From: an uncultured Clostridia bacterium
Lineage (GTDB): Bacteria > Bacillota > Clostridia > Christensenellales > Borkfalkiaceae
NCBI GenBank assembly: GCA_934271065.1
Contig: CAKQQQ010000008.1
Coordinates: 4,451-68,450 of the forward strand
Length of the DNA: 64,000 nucleotides
Reading direction: 5' to 3'
The position numbers were made by a program, and so were the translations under genes. Within the stretch, counting starts at the first letter, position 1; the number at the start of each line of letters is the position of its first letter. This document shows positions 17,425 to 25,469 of this stretch, piece by piece. The notes beneath the pieces were generated by a model. The model was not told the DNA's origin and searched no databases. It worked only from the letters and a program-made list of their open reading frames with translations.

Positions 17425-18315
17425 TTATTCGGGTTTGTCTTCCGTTTTTTCTTCCGCAGGTTCGTTATCGTCGGAAGGCGCGGCGGGCGCGGCGACCGAC
17501 TCTCCGTCGGCTACGACGGACGCGGTTTCCGCTTTCTTTGCCGCAAGTCGGGATTGAATTACGGGCAACGCGAATACGATAAACAGACCGATTAAAATCA
17601 TCAGTACCGACCAGAACTGCGACGGAGACAAAAGATTGAAAAGTTTGCCCCTGTCGTCGCCGCGAAGAAACTCTATCGCGAAACGGAATATTCCGTAGCC
17701 GAGACAGTACACGCCCATATTGAAATTGCCTTTTACGTTTACCTTGAACGCAAGATAAACGAGTACGGCGAAGAACGCGAACAGGAAAATCGCTTCGTAA
17801 AGTTGAGTGGGGTATACGGGGTTGGGCAGATCCGGGAATTTAATTCCGAACGGTCCGTTCGTTTCTTTACCGTAACAGCACCCCGCGAAAAAACAACCGA
17901 CACGCCCGAACCCGTGCGCAACGGTTATGCAACACGGCACTACGGGCATTATATCGATAAGCGACGATTTATAGTTTTTTCGGATATTGTTTTTGGTGGC
18001 GAAATATATGACGAGAAACACGGTAACGCCGCCGATAAGTCCGCCGATAAACGTCATTCCGCCGAACTCGAAGCCCCTGGACGGATTTTCGATATAATTA
18101 TACACAGACTGAAAAAGCGTTGCGGATAAAAACCCGAGCGCAATTGCGATTATCGCGACGTAAAACGTGAAATCGCCCATTTTTTCGTCGATTTTCTTTT
18201 TCTTGACGTATAAGTTAAGGGTTAAAAAACAGCAGAGAATGCCTATCGCGATACACACGCCGTAAAGCGTGACGTAACCCTTACCGCCTATTTTAATGAG
18301 ATAATCGGGATACAT
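17425..18315 (-). CDS. lgt: Prolipoprotein diacylglyceryl transferase
   Basis: This membrane enzyme attaches diacylglycerol to the lipobox cysteine of prolipoproteins, such as those at 5952 and 12239. The 296 residues include about seven membrane segments and the family signature HGFGRVGCFFAGCCYG near residue 132. The C-terminal 40 residues are an acidic, Ala/Pro-rich tail beyond the usual end. AAGGA precedes the start, two bases downstream of mscL, so the two are probably one transcript. Confidence 0.95.
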   Translation of the reverse strand: MYPDYLIKIGGKGYVTLYGVCIAIGILCCFLTLNLYVKKKKIDEKMGDFTFYVAIIAIALGFLSATLFQSVYNYIENPSRGFEFGGMTFIGGLIGGVTVFLVIYFATKNNIRKNYKSSLIDIMPVVPCCITVAHGFGRVGCFFAGCCYGKETNGPFGIKFPDLPNPVYPTQLYEAIFLFAFFAVLVYLAFKVNVKGNFNMGVYCLGYGIFRFAIEFLRGDDRGKLFNLLSPSQFWSVLMILIGLFIVFALPVIQSRLAAKKAETASVVADGESVAAPAAPSDDNEPAEEKTEDKPE

Positions 18316-18317
18316 AA

Positions 18318-18923
18318 TTATTCCTTAACGCCGCCGTTACGCGTTTTGAGTTCTTCAAGAATAAGCGTAAGCAACTGCTCCTGCGTAGGCGGAGCGTTTT
18401 TGGCTTCTTCGGCTTTACGCTGTTCTTCCGCAGCCTTGTCCGCCGCAAGTTTTTCCTGTTCGAGCGCGCGGATTTGTTTAGTGGTCTTTCCTTCGCGACG
18501 AAGTTTGCGAATTTCGCTTTTAGTGAACACGCCGTTTCCGTTCACGAATTCGTTTACGCCTTCGTTTAATTTGTTTATGGTCTTGACGATGATAAACAGC
18601 ACGAACGCGATAATCAAAAAGTTAAGCACCGCGCTTAAAAACGCGCCCCAGTCTATGTAAATGGATTTGGTAAGGTCGAGCGCGCCCGTCGGATTGCCCG
18701 ACTCGTCAAGCATCGGCGTTTTTTTAAGGAAGGTATAGATATTGGAAAGATCGGACGTTCCGCAAATACCCGCGATAATCCAGTTGATTATGGGGCGAAG
18801 TATGTTATTGGATAACGCGTTTACGATAGCGGTAAACGCGCCGCCGATGATAACGCCGACGGCAAGATCCATTACGTTACCGCGCGTTATGAATTTTTTG
18901 AATTCGGTAAAAAACTTTTTCAT
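18318..18923 (-). CDS. mscL: Large-conductance mechanosensitive channel
   Basis: This homopentameric channel releases solutes on hypo-osmotic shock. The N terminus (FFTEFKKFITRGNVMDLAVG) is the MscL signature, and the second membrane helix (FLIIAFVLFIIVKTIN) is clear. At 201 residues it is longer than most MscL proteins because of a charged, Lys/Glu/Ala-rich C-terminal extension of about 65 residues likely to form a coiled coil. AAGGAG precedes the ATG. Confidence 0.93.
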   Translation of the reverse strand: MKKFFTEFKKFITRGNVMDLAVGVIIGGAFTAIVNALSNNILRPIINWIIAGICGTSDLSNIYTFLKKTPMLDESGNPTGALDLTKSIYIDWGAFLSAVLNFLIIAFVLFIIVKTINKLNEGVNEFVNGNGVFTKSEIRKLRREGKTTKQIRALEQEKLAADKAAEEQRKAEEAKNAPPTQEQLLTLILEELKTRNGGVKE

Positions 18924-19116
18924 AACGAAAACTCCTTATAAATGCCGTACGAAAACGATACGATTAGTATTCCGACCGCGTGTTTTTGCACGGCTCGTAT
19001 TTTTTCTGCCCGACATACGTTCAAGCGTATTGTACCACTTTTCGGCGCGTTTTACAATACAATTCGACTAAAAAAATAAAAAAAAGAAAATTAACGAGTT
19101 TTAGAGCGAAAAACGA

Positions 19117-19146
19117 TTGACAAAACGGTATAAAAAATAGTACACT
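19117..19146 (+). promoter_or_regulatory. Promoter of tRNA-Ser
   Basis: TTGACA and TACACT are separated by 18 bases, upstream of the tRNA. Confidence 0.6.
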
Positions 19147-19213
19147 AACGGAGCAGGTTCGGATTATCCGACGCATTACGGCGTTCGGGCTTACCGCTTG
19201 AATCGGCGTATAC

Positions 19214-19302
19214 GGAAGCGTATCGAAGTGGTCATAACGGGCACGATTGGAAATCGTGTAGTCTTCACGGGCTCAGGGGTTCGAATCCCCTCGCTTCCGC
19301 CA
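19214..19302 (+). tRNA. tRNA-Ser (anticodon GGA)
   Basis: The 89-base class II tRNA has acceptor strands GGAAGCG/CGCTTCC, anticodon stem CACGA/TCGTG with loop TTGGAAA (anticodon GGA), a long variable arm and an encoded CCA. Its 3' end is the insertion point of the following island. Confidence 0.95.
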
Positions 19303-19305
19303 ATC

Positions 19306-19346
19306 AAAACCTAAATCGAATACGAGAGTGTTTGGTTTAGGTTTTT
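19306..19346 (+). terminator. Terminator of tRNA-Ser
   Basis: AAAACCTAAA and TTTAGGTTTT form a ten-base stem followed by a T run, immediately after the tRNA. Confidence 0.65.
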
Positions 19347-19481
19347 CTTTTGCAAAAATTCAGATTTTATCTGTGTTTTTCATTTGTCCGTGTGCCGTCG
19401 TTTCGGTCTTTTCGGGGTTCGTATGGGTGTGTTCGTATCCCTTTGTCCGTAGCAGTTGCAGACGGTTTTATGCCGCGAAAG

Positions 19482-19607
19482 GTTCTTGACGTGAGAAAGG
19501 AGTGTGTCAGGCTATCTTGCCAAAGGCAAACGAAAAGCCCCTTCGGGGCTGTCGGTTGGCGGTTTATTTGCCTACCGACACGCTCCTGAGAGGCTCACGT
19601 CAAGAAC
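19482..19607. repeat. 126-base nested inverted repeat, possible structured RNA or recombination site
   Basis: Perfect 14-base outer arms (GTTCTTGACGTGAG and complement) enclose GGAGTGTGTC/GACACGCTCC and a central AGCCCC-TTCG-GGGCT hairpin. GCCAA/TTGGC and GGCAAA/TTTGCC could pair in interleaved fashion. It lies between tRNA-Ser and the recombinase stop, so it could terminate the recombinase transcript, but it is far more elaborate than a terminator. Confidence 0.6.
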
Positions 19608-19635
19608 ACCGTGGAATAAATCGTCTGCGTAATTG

Positions 19636-21135
19636 TCAGATACGCATTATAAGTCTGAAGTCTTTAAGTCCGTAATACTCTCTGTTTTGTATCACATACG
19701 GCATTTTAACGTTTTTGTCGTAAAAAGAAAAACCCTGACTTTCGTCAAGGTTTATCGTCTTTGGGGTGTTGTAGATAATTATCATTTTGTCGTCATACAA
19801 CTGAATTTCTTTTATGAAGTAATTTATCAGTTGTAGCGGCTCTTTTTCAAGCGCGGATTTGTAATAGTCAATTATTTGCTCTTTGGAAAGTCTGAACGCC
19901 GTTTGAGATTTTTCAATCGTCAATCGCTTTTCAATGTCGGTCAGTTTTTCTTCGAGTTCTCGCATACGTTTCATAACCGTTGCGCTTTGTCCGCCTAATT
20001 CTATGGCTTGCATAATGTTGTTTATCGTATTCTCGGTTTGACGTTTCTCTTTTATGAGATTTGTCAGAACCGAGTTTTGCTTTATGCGGTTTTCCTGCAC
20101 TTGCAGTAAATACGTTGCCATTTTATCTAATATTTCGGGGCGTTGCATTTGCTCGCATACGTTATCAAGCACATATTTTTCGAGTATTTCTTTTCTGACT
20201 TGCGACTTCTTACAACCGCTTTGGTGTTTTCGTCCTAAACATTTGTAATAACGTATTTTTTGTCCGTTTTTAGCCGTTCCGCACTCGGCGGAGATAGGAC
20301 TTCCGCAATATCCGCATTTAATTTTGTTGCGAAGTAAATACACGACTTCAACGCTACGAGTTCCGTATTTGTTGGTTTCGGTCTTTTTTCTTACATTCTC
20401 GTAAATTTCCGTCGGCACGATTTGCGGATACATATTCGTAAAAACTTCGTTGCCGTGTCTGTAAATACCCGAATACTTTTCGTTTTTGAGTATGTTATAG
20501 ACGGTATTTCTCGCAAACTTTTTACCGCGATTGAAAATACCTTTTTCGGTAAGAGTTTTTATTATGTCTTTAACGTAAACGCCTTGCGCGTATTGGTCGT
20601 AAATAAACCTTACTACTTCGGCTTTTTCTTCGTCAATCACGACTTTATGATTTTCTACTTTATAGCCGTAAATGATAGTTCCGCCCGTAAAGTTACCTTT
20701 TTGCCTTGTTTCGTTCATTCCGCGCTTTACCTTTTGCGAAAGTTCGGCGGAGTAATATTCGGCGTAGCCCTCAATCATACTTTCGAGTATAATCGCCTCG
20801 GGGCTGTCGGGAATATATTCGGTAGCGGAAACGACTTTAACGCCGTTGTCTTTAAGCGTTTTCTTGTGTTTCGTGGTTTCGTATTTATTACGCGAAAACC
20901 TGTCGAATTTGTAAACGAGTACGACATTGAAATCGTGTTTTTTGCTATCTTCTATCATCTGACGGAAGTCGGGACGATTGTCGTTAGTACCCGTCATAGC
21001 ACGGTCTATATAGGTTCTTAAAATGAGTATGTCGTTGTTTTTCGCATACTCGTTACATACACGGAGTTGTCCCTCTATGGACTGTTCCGTTTGGGTATCG
21101 CTCGAATAACGAGCATAAATAACTGCTGTTTTCAT
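19636..21135 (-). CDS. Large serine recombinase (site-specific, TnpX/integrase type)
   Basis: This enzyme catalyses integration and excision through a 5'-phosphoserine link. The 499 residues show an N-terminal resolvase domain with YARYSSDTQ (catalytic Ser near residue 11-12) and the DRFSRN segment. A recombinase DNA-binding domain and a zinc ribbon (CGYCGSPI and later cysteines) follow, then a coiled coil near the C terminus. AAGGAGTAAAAATCACA precedes the ATG. It is the likely mobility gene of the island. No second recombinase is present. Confidence 0.93.
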   Translation of the reverse strand: MKTAVIYARYSSDTQTEQSIEGQLRVCNEYAKNNDILILRTYIDRAMTGTNDNRPDFRQMIEDSKKHDFNVVLVYKFDRFSRNKYETTKHKKTLKDNGVKVVSATEYIPDSPEAIILESMIEGYAEYYSAELSQKVKRGMNETRQKGNFTGGTIIYGYKVENHKVVIDEEKAEVVRFIYDQYAQGVYVKDIIKTLTEKGIFNRGKKFARNTVYNILKNEKYSGIYRHGNEVFTNMYPQIVPTEIYENVRKKTETNKYGTRSVEVVYLLRNKIKCGYCGSPISAECGTAKNGQKIRYYKCLGRKHQSGCKKSQVRKEILEKYVLDNVCEQMQRPEILDKMATYLLQVQENRIKQNSVLTNLIKEKRQTENTINNIMQAIELGGQSATVMKRMRELEEKLTDIEKRLTIEKSQTAFRLSKEQIIDYYKSALEKEPLQLINYFIKEIQLYDDKMIIIYNTPKTINLDESQGFSFYDKNVKMPYVIQNREYYGLKDFRLIMRI

Positions 21136-21241
21136 TGTGATTTTTACTCCTTTAATTTTATTTTTAGATTTGTCTTTCGACGGGAACGGAAAAAACGGAA
21201 ACGAATTAAAATTGTTTTCTTTCGTGGCTTACGGCTTTTAT

Positions 21242-21281
21242 CGTCAAGGGTTGCGCCAAGCAATGCACTTTACCCTTGACG
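21242..21281 (-). terminator. Hairpin between rep and the recombinase gene
   Basis: CGTCAAGGGT and ACCCTTGACG form a perfect ten-base stem around a 20-base loop, 44 bases downstream of the rep stop on the minus strand. Confidence 0.5.
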
Positions 21282-21324
21282 AAAAAGTCGTTTTCGTTTA
21301 ACCTTTCCCGATCCGAAAGACTAA

Positions 21325-22239
21325 TTAGTTGCAATGCGGCAACTGCGCTATTATTTCTTTGCTTACTTTTCCGAGAATTTCGCCCTTTTTGATACAGGTG
21401 AAGTTATCGAAAAGCAACACTTTGCGGTCGTCAACTCCGAACGTGCATATTACATCTTCGTCCAAAACGTCCGAGCGGAAGTAAGTAGGTAATTTTCCGC
21501 CATAGACTAAACGCTCGCCGGACTTTTCCATATACTTCGTTATGTATTTTGCCGCCTCGGAAATATCGTCCTGCGTGGCAATATCTTTGAAGTCGTTACG
21601 CCCGAATTGTTTCAGAAAGTGCGTGTTTTGGTATGTCGTTTGCATACGGTGATTTCGCGTGTCGTAGTCTTTTACCTCTTCGAGTTTTCCTATCATTTTG
21701 CCGTCGGGGATATAGAAAATACCGTGAAAATGTAATCTGTTCGTATCTTCGCCACGCTCCCATACTCCGACGTATTTCCAACCGTTACGGGCAACAAGGT
21801 GTTTCAGGGTGTTAGATAACTTTTTGCGGAACGTTTCTTCGGTGTGAAGTTCGTTCGAGTAGGTAAAAGTTACGAAAAAATTCCAGTCCTGCAAACGCAA
21901 CTTTCTCATAAGCCTTACTTTGCGCTTTATGGCGTTGGTGTTCATTCTCTCGGTGTGTTTCTCGACGAAAGCGTTTAACTCGGCTTTGTCGGCAAACACG
22001 TCTTTCAAAGCGGCTTTTATATGCGCCTTGCGTTCTCGTTTGGGCAACGATTGGCTCTCTTTATATACCGTTTCAAAGCGTTCTTTCGGGGTTTTGGGCG
22101 GCGTTACGTTTGTCGTCGATTGTTGTTTCATAGGTTTAACGGCGCGCCTTTTACAGCCTTTTCCGCTCGGAAACGCTCCTTGCGGTATTCCGACGTAATG
22201 ACCGCCGTCAAAGTAGATTTTCATATTTGCATAATTCAT
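21325..22239 (-). CDS. Rolling-circle replication initiator (HUH Rep)
   Basis: This Rep of 304 residues should nick and re-ligate a double-strand origin. Motif 1 is FFVTFTYSNE near residue 121. The HUH motif is RLHFHGIFYIP with His170 and His172. The catalytic tyrosine motif AAKYITKYMEK contains Tyr232 and Tyr236. It resembles Reps of Microviridae-like viruses and small integrated plasmids. AAGGAG precedes the ATG. Together with the serine recombinase it indicates an element that can replicate as a circle after excision. The origin is not certain; structured candidates lie at 22293-22336 and in the 23293-25508 cassette. Confidence 0.85.
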   Translation of the reverse strand: MNYANMKIYFDGGHYVGIPQGAFPSGKGCKRRAVKPMKQQSTTNVTPPKTPKERFETVYKESQSLPKRERKAHIKAALKDVFADKAELNAFVEKHTERMNTNAIKRKVRLMRKLRLQDWNFFVTFTYSNELHTEETFRKKLSNTLKHLVARNGWKYVGVWERGEDTNRLHFHGIFYIPDGKMIGKLEEVKDYDTRNHRMQTTYQNTHFLKQFGRNDFKDIATQDDISEAAKYITKYMEKSGERLVYGGKLPTYFRSDVLDEDVICTFGVDDRKVLLFDNFTCIKKGEILGKVSKEIIAQLPHCN

Positions 22240-22292
22240 AGTTTTTACTCCTTGTGATTTAGATTTTTTGTGTATGGCGAAAAAATAAAAAA

Positions 22293-22380
22293 AACGGCAG
22301 AATACGAAACACCATACAATTTCATACTCTGCCGTTTACAGTTCGGTTTAATTACAATTCAATTCAGTTCAATTCGGTTA
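22293..22380. repeat. Hairpin and short direct repeats upstream of rep
   Basis: AACGGCAGA and TCTGCCGTT form a nine-base stem at 22293-22301 and 22328-22336. Next to it lies a run of AATTC/AGTTC-type repeats (22351-22380). The location just upstream of rep suits a replication origin or a transcription attenuator. Confidence 0.4.
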
Positions 22381-22519
22381 GTTTAAGTCATAAATAGATT
22401 TCCGTTCAGTTCCTTTCATTTCGTTTATGTTATCGCTTTTTTGCGTTATTTTCTAATTTAATATTTTTCTATTTACTCGGTTTATTTAGTTTTTAATGCG
22501 TAATTTTTCGGCTTGTAAG

Positions 22520-22672
22520 TCAGGTTTCGTTTTTGTTTTCGGTTTGCGCTTGTTGGTGCAGTTCGACTATCCTTGAAAAGATACTTTCAAAGAACGTGCG
22601 TTTTTCGCCGTCGGTCAACGCCTCTAAATCAGGCTCGCCGACGGCTATGACTTTTAGGTTTGTTTGCAGCAT
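22520..22672 (-). CDS. Small 50-residue protein upstream of rep
   Basis: A 50-codon frame on the minus strand has a strong Shine-Dalgarno (AGGAGG) eight bases before its ATG. The product begins MLQTNLKVIAVGEPDLEALT and has the charged stretch DGEKRTFFESIFSRIVELHQ, which looks helical. I do not recognise the family. Lying between a possible promoter/operator near 23050 and rep, it may be a copy-number or regulatory protein of the element. It is below common ORF length cut-offs. Confidence 0.7.
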   Translation of the reverse strand: MLQTNLKVIAVGEPDLEALTDGEKRTFFESIFSRIVELHQQAQTENKNET

Positions 22673-22712
22673 TTTTTCGTCCTCCTTTTTTTTGAATAAA
22701 TTTTATTACCCG

Positions 22713-22733
22713 AACTCGCAAGATTTTTGCGAC
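22713..22733. repeat. 21-base repeat, copy 1 (second copy at 25329-25349)
   Basis: AACTCGCAAG followed by TTTTTGCGAC occurs here and again, in the same orientation and with 20 of 21 bases identical, at 25329-25349. The CGCAA/TTGCG pair makes a short hairpin. The two copies bracket the cassette and its promoter region. Confidence 0.55.
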
Positions 22734-23292
22734 TTCGAGAAAATAATATTTTGTAAATACGACAAATTCTGTCGCATTCACAAAAAGGAATAGAAAAAGG
22801 ACGTAATACGACCGTAAAATTTCGTACTTCGCCCTTAAAATGCCGCCTCCGACCCTGTTATTCACGGGTGTAATGCTTTTCGCTATCTGTCCTTACGCCG
22901 TTTGATAGTTAGTTCGCTCCTGACTTAAAAACTCGGCTTGCTATTCTTGCTATACGCCTTTGACTATTCGATTGCGTTACAACTATACCATGGGAATTTG
23001 GCAAACACAAGGACATCGATGTGACCAAAATGTACCAAAATGTGATGTCGTTGTAACATCTACGATTATATCATACGCCAATGAAAAAGCGTGAATGGGT
23101 TGAAGTAGGTTTTGCGTGGATTTTTGACGTTTTCAGGGGGTAAAGTCATACTCGAATAGGGGTGGAAAATGGCTTTTGCGGTAGTAAAAAAGGACGGTGC
23201 AGGAAAACACCGCCCGCAACAAAACGCAACAAAAAACACTCGGAAGAAAGAAAAGGCGCAATAACTCAAAATATGCCGCCGTGCGAAGAATT
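22734..23292. promoter_or_regulatory. Non-coding stretch with candidate promoter and tandem operator repeats
   Basis: I see no convincing gene here. At 23011-23050 a palindrome (ACATCGATGT) is followed by two tandem copies of ACCAAAATGT, all inside GACATC/GATGTC. A minus-strand TATAAT lies at about 23064-23069 just beyond them, so this may be the regulated promoter of the 22520-22672 gene and rep. The -35 is poor. Confidence 0.35.
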
Positions 23293-23333
23293 ACGGGGCG
23301 ATTCGCCAAGCGGTTTAGCGGCGAACGCCCCGT
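23293..23333 (+). repeat. Hairpin A of the structured end module (left end)
   Basis: ACGGGGCG/CGCCCCGT form the outer stem and, after a bulged A, TTCGCC/GGCGAA the inner stem, around a 12-base loop. The 26-base core recurs on the opposite strand at 25470-25508 with one difference, while the outer stem there has a different but self-complementary sequence. Confidence 0.75.
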
Positions 23334-23379
23334 TTCGCTCGGCTTTGAGTTGACCTTTTTATCCGAGTTTAGTGAGTTG

Positions 23380-23440
23380 TTTGGCGGGTGCTTGACCGCG
23401 ACGCGAAGCGTCGCGCTTGTATAGTCAAGCACCCGCCAAA
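23380..23440 (+). repeat. Hairpin B of the structured end module (left end)
   Basis: Perfect 17-base arms (TTTGGCGGGTGCTTGAC and complement) enclose GCGACGC-GAA-GCGTCGC and an unpaired TTGTAT. It starts 46 bases after hairpin A, the same distance as at the right end. Confidence 0.75.
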
Positions 23441-23471
23441 GTGCCATTTGAAGTTTACAATGGCTTTTTAC

Positions 23472-23500
23472 TTGAATTTAACAGCAAAATCGTGTATAAT
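23472..23500 (+). promoter_or_regulatory. Promoter of the DUF4304-like gene
   Basis: TTGAAT and TATAAT are 17 bases apart. Initiation near 23507 leaves almost no leader before the first in-frame ATG at 23515. Confidence 0.65.
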
Positions 23501-23514
23501 AAAGTCAATGAAGA

Positions 23515-24204
23515 ATGTTGTTATTTATGAAGGAAAAATTGGGTTGCGTTATGGAAGATAAAAATAATCACTCTAAAATTATAAGACAAGTTTGTAAAGA
23601 AATTTTAATTCCGCTCGGTGTTTTTCAAAAAGGAACGTCCCGATTGTATTTAGATGATAATGACTATTTTTTTACAGTAATAGAGTTTCAGCCGTCAAAT
23701 TGGGATAAAGGTACATATTTGAATATTGGTTTGACTTTCTTATGGGATTGTAATCAATCCGATATTTTGTACTTTAAGTTTTCAAGGCAACCTGCCAGTA
23801 GATACGGCAAATTTGTAGAATATAGAAATGACATTCAATTTAGAAATGAAATAATAGAGTTGGTAAACATTGCAAAGCAAGAAATATTGTTATATAGAAA
23901 ATTAAAAGATACAAATTTTGCGAAAGATTGGATGATTACATATGCTAAAAAGTTCAAAGAGAAAAAATATGAAAGATTTGGTCTTGATATTGCAAATATT
24001 TGCATATTGAATAATGATATAAAATTGGCGAAATTATATTTTGAAAATTATTGTAAAGAAAAAAATATAGTTGAACAAATTGACAGTAATATAAGTAAAG
24101 AATGTTTGATTTCCGTCATAAAGGCAAATAGACAAATGTGGCATAGTAAATCATCTATGAAAAAAATGCCCGTTTCTCCAAAATATGATACTTCTACAAT
24201 CTAA
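23515..24204 (+). CDS. DUF4304-like cargo protein
   Basis: The protein has up to 229 residues. Its region IIRQVCKEILIPLGVFQKGT, then FFTVIEFQPSNWDKGTYLNI, resembles DUF4304, a family of unknown function found in many accessory regions. The C-terminal third is Lys-rich and helical. The start could be 23515, 23527 or 23551; the last gives the usual family N terminus (MEDKNNHSKIIRQV). It is much more AT-rich than the core genes and is the first gene inside the hairpin-bounded cassette, consistent with recent acquisition. Confidence 0.6.
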   Translation: MLLFMKEKLGCVMEDKNNHSKIIRQVCKEILIPLGVFQKGTSRLYLDDNDYFFTVIEFQPSNWDKGTYLNIGLTFLWDCNQSDILYFKFSRQPASRYGKFVEYRNDIQFRNEIIELVNIAKQEILLYRKLKDTNFAKDWMITYAKKFKEKKYERFGLDIANICILNNDIKLAKLYFENYCKEKNIVEQIDSNISKECLISVIKANRQMWHSKSSMKKMPVSPKYDTSTI

Positions 24205-24236
24205 AAGATTTCTTATCGCTAAAAATCATATCATAA

Positions 24237-24386
24237 ACTTATTCGATTTACGTTACTAACGCTCCGCCATTAGTGAATAATACGAACCCTGACGATAAGT
24301 TAGAGTTCGTATTATTCTTTTCTAACGAATATTTCGGCATAAAAGTCGATTTGAACGGCAAAAAGAAGAAACTGCCGGGCGTTTAA
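24237..24386 (+). pseudogene. C-terminal fragment of an unknown gene
   Basis: An open frame with no start codon ends in FFSNEYFGIKVDLNGKKKK plus four residues and a stop inside a good terminator hairpin (24374-24401). It looks like the tail of a gene whose front was lost. A 13-base inverted repeat (GAATAATACGAAC, arms 24275-24287 and 24305-24317) lies within it. Confidence 0.4.
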
Positions 24387-24401
24387 TCGCTCGGCTTTTT
24401 C
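24374..24401 (+). terminator. Terminator after the gene fragment
   Basis: GCCGGGCG and CGCTCGGC pair around a six-base loop and are followed by a T run. Confidence 0.75.
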
Positions 24402-24537
24402 TACGCTCAAAAACAAGTGCTTACTATGAAAGACCGTATAACAGTTTTTTCAATATACATAACAATAAAGATACCGCTCCGGTTTTTTGCCTTTCGTCTT
24501 TGCCGAAAGGCTAATAAAAAACGGAGGTATATCCCAA

Positions 24538-24636
24538 ATGAAAAAAGTAGTTTACTCAATCAGAAAAGTTAGAAATTCTAACGAAAAGTTATCCGGTCTC
24601 GGATTCATCAAGGGAGTTTTAACGCTCCCTTTTTTT
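24538..24636 (+). pseudogene. Truncated relative of the first gene of the 43.7 kb operon
   Basis: GGAGG and ATG open a frame starting MKKVVYSIRKVRNSNEKLSG, clearly related to MKKVAFSISNVRSKSDKKIS at 43710. After about 26 residues the similarity ends at a terminator hairpin (24610-24636, AGGGAG/CTCCCT plus T run). The upstream leader also shares TGCCGAAAGGC with the 43.7 kb gene. The frame continues only as antisense of the acetyltransferase, so the gene is broken. Confidence 0.6.
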
Positions 24637-24687
24637 ATGCCGAATTACATTCTTATATCGACGGTAAAAAAAGAAACAAACAGGAAT

Positions 24688-25224
24688 TTACCGAACGACC
24701 TTTTCAAACCGAAACATTCCGTCTGGGAACTGTTCGTCCGATCCTTCGGCACACATTTCCGGATCGTTTGGATCGGGGTGATATTTATTAAAAAACTCCA
24801 CGATGTGAAAGCCGCAACGATTGACATAAAAATGAATGTTTCGCTGCTCGAAATACGGCGTGACCGTTTCCCACACTTTTACTTCCGGGTGTAGTTTTTC
24901 GACAGCGCACCAAGCGGCATATCCGATGCCTTTGCTATGGAAAGTCGGAGAAACAAAAAGGAGATCGAGGTCGCCTTTTTCACCGTCAATTTTGATTACT
25001 ATGCCGCCGACTTTTTGCCCGTCCAATATGATGCGGTATGCTTCGCCACCGTCAATGGACTGTTCGATTGTATGTCGTGAAATAATTTGTCCCGATTCCT
25101 CGAAGTGATTGTCTCTAAGACCGAATTCTTCCATCGCACCATAATTAAAGGCTTTTTGATTATCCGAAATAAACTGCTCTCTATCACTGCATTCAAGAGG
25201 AAGCAACTGCACAATAGCGTTCAT
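24688..25224 (-). CDS. GNAT-family N-acetyltransferase
   Basis: This GNAT protein of 178 residues has the acetyl-CoA loop in VSPTFHSKGIGYAAWCAV (residues near 92-110) and the late strand RNIHFYVNRCGFHIVEFF. The final 35 residues, acidic and Pro-rich, resemble the tail of small-molecule acetyltransferases. Substrate is unknown; resistance or detoxification is possible because it is mobile cargo. AGGAG precedes the ATG. It converges on the truncated gene at 24538 and lies inside the inverted-hairpin cassette. Confidence 0.85.
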   Translation of the reverse strand: MNAIVQLLPLECSDREQFISDNQKAFNYGAMEEFGLRDNHFEESGQIISRHTIEQSIDGGEAYRIILDGQKVGGIVIKIDGEKGDLDLLFVSPTFHSKGIGYAAWCAVEKLHPEVKVWETVTPYFEQRNIHFYVNRCGFHIVEFFNKYHPDPNDPEMCAEGSDEQFPDGMFRFEKVVR

Positions 25225-25328
25225 ATCTTTGCTCCTAAAAATTCCGATTTATTAAAACAATTATACCATTTTATACGTCAAAAAACAACGGTTTGACAGG
25301 TTGCAAAACGGAAACGCTTTTATATTCA

Positions 25329-25349
25329 AACTCGCAAGGTTTTTGCGAC
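25329..25349. repeat. 21-base repeat, copy 2
   Basis: Second copy of the repeat at 22713-22733, 20 of 21 bases identical and in the same orientation. Confidence 0.55.
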
Positions 25350-25357
25350 GTTGGCAA

Positions 25358-25423
25358 TTAGGCGTGGCTTGTCTTGATACAAGTCGGCTCGGCTGCGCCT
25401 CGCCGAAGACAAGCCACGCCTAA
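25358..25423 (-). repeat. Hairpin B of the structured end module (right end)
   Basis: Perfect 18-base arms (TTAGGCGTGGCTTGTCTT and complement) enclose a GC-rich inner hairpin and, read on the minus strand, the unpaired TTGTAT also found in the left copy. Confidence 0.75.
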
Positions 25424-25469
25424 ACTTAACCGAACCGACCGAAATAACGGAAAACGGAAGCGTAACGAA

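Noticed and set aside
22629..22865. Minus-strand frame of 78 codons upstream of rep
   Set aside because: It has a GTG start without Shine-Dalgarno, a low-complexity hydrophobic/basic composition and ends inside the better-supported 50-codon gene in another frame.
23066..23447. Overlapping frames of 67-104 codons on both strands in the hairpin region
   Set aside because: They run through hairpins A and B and have no start signals; the region is better explained as structured non-coding DNA.
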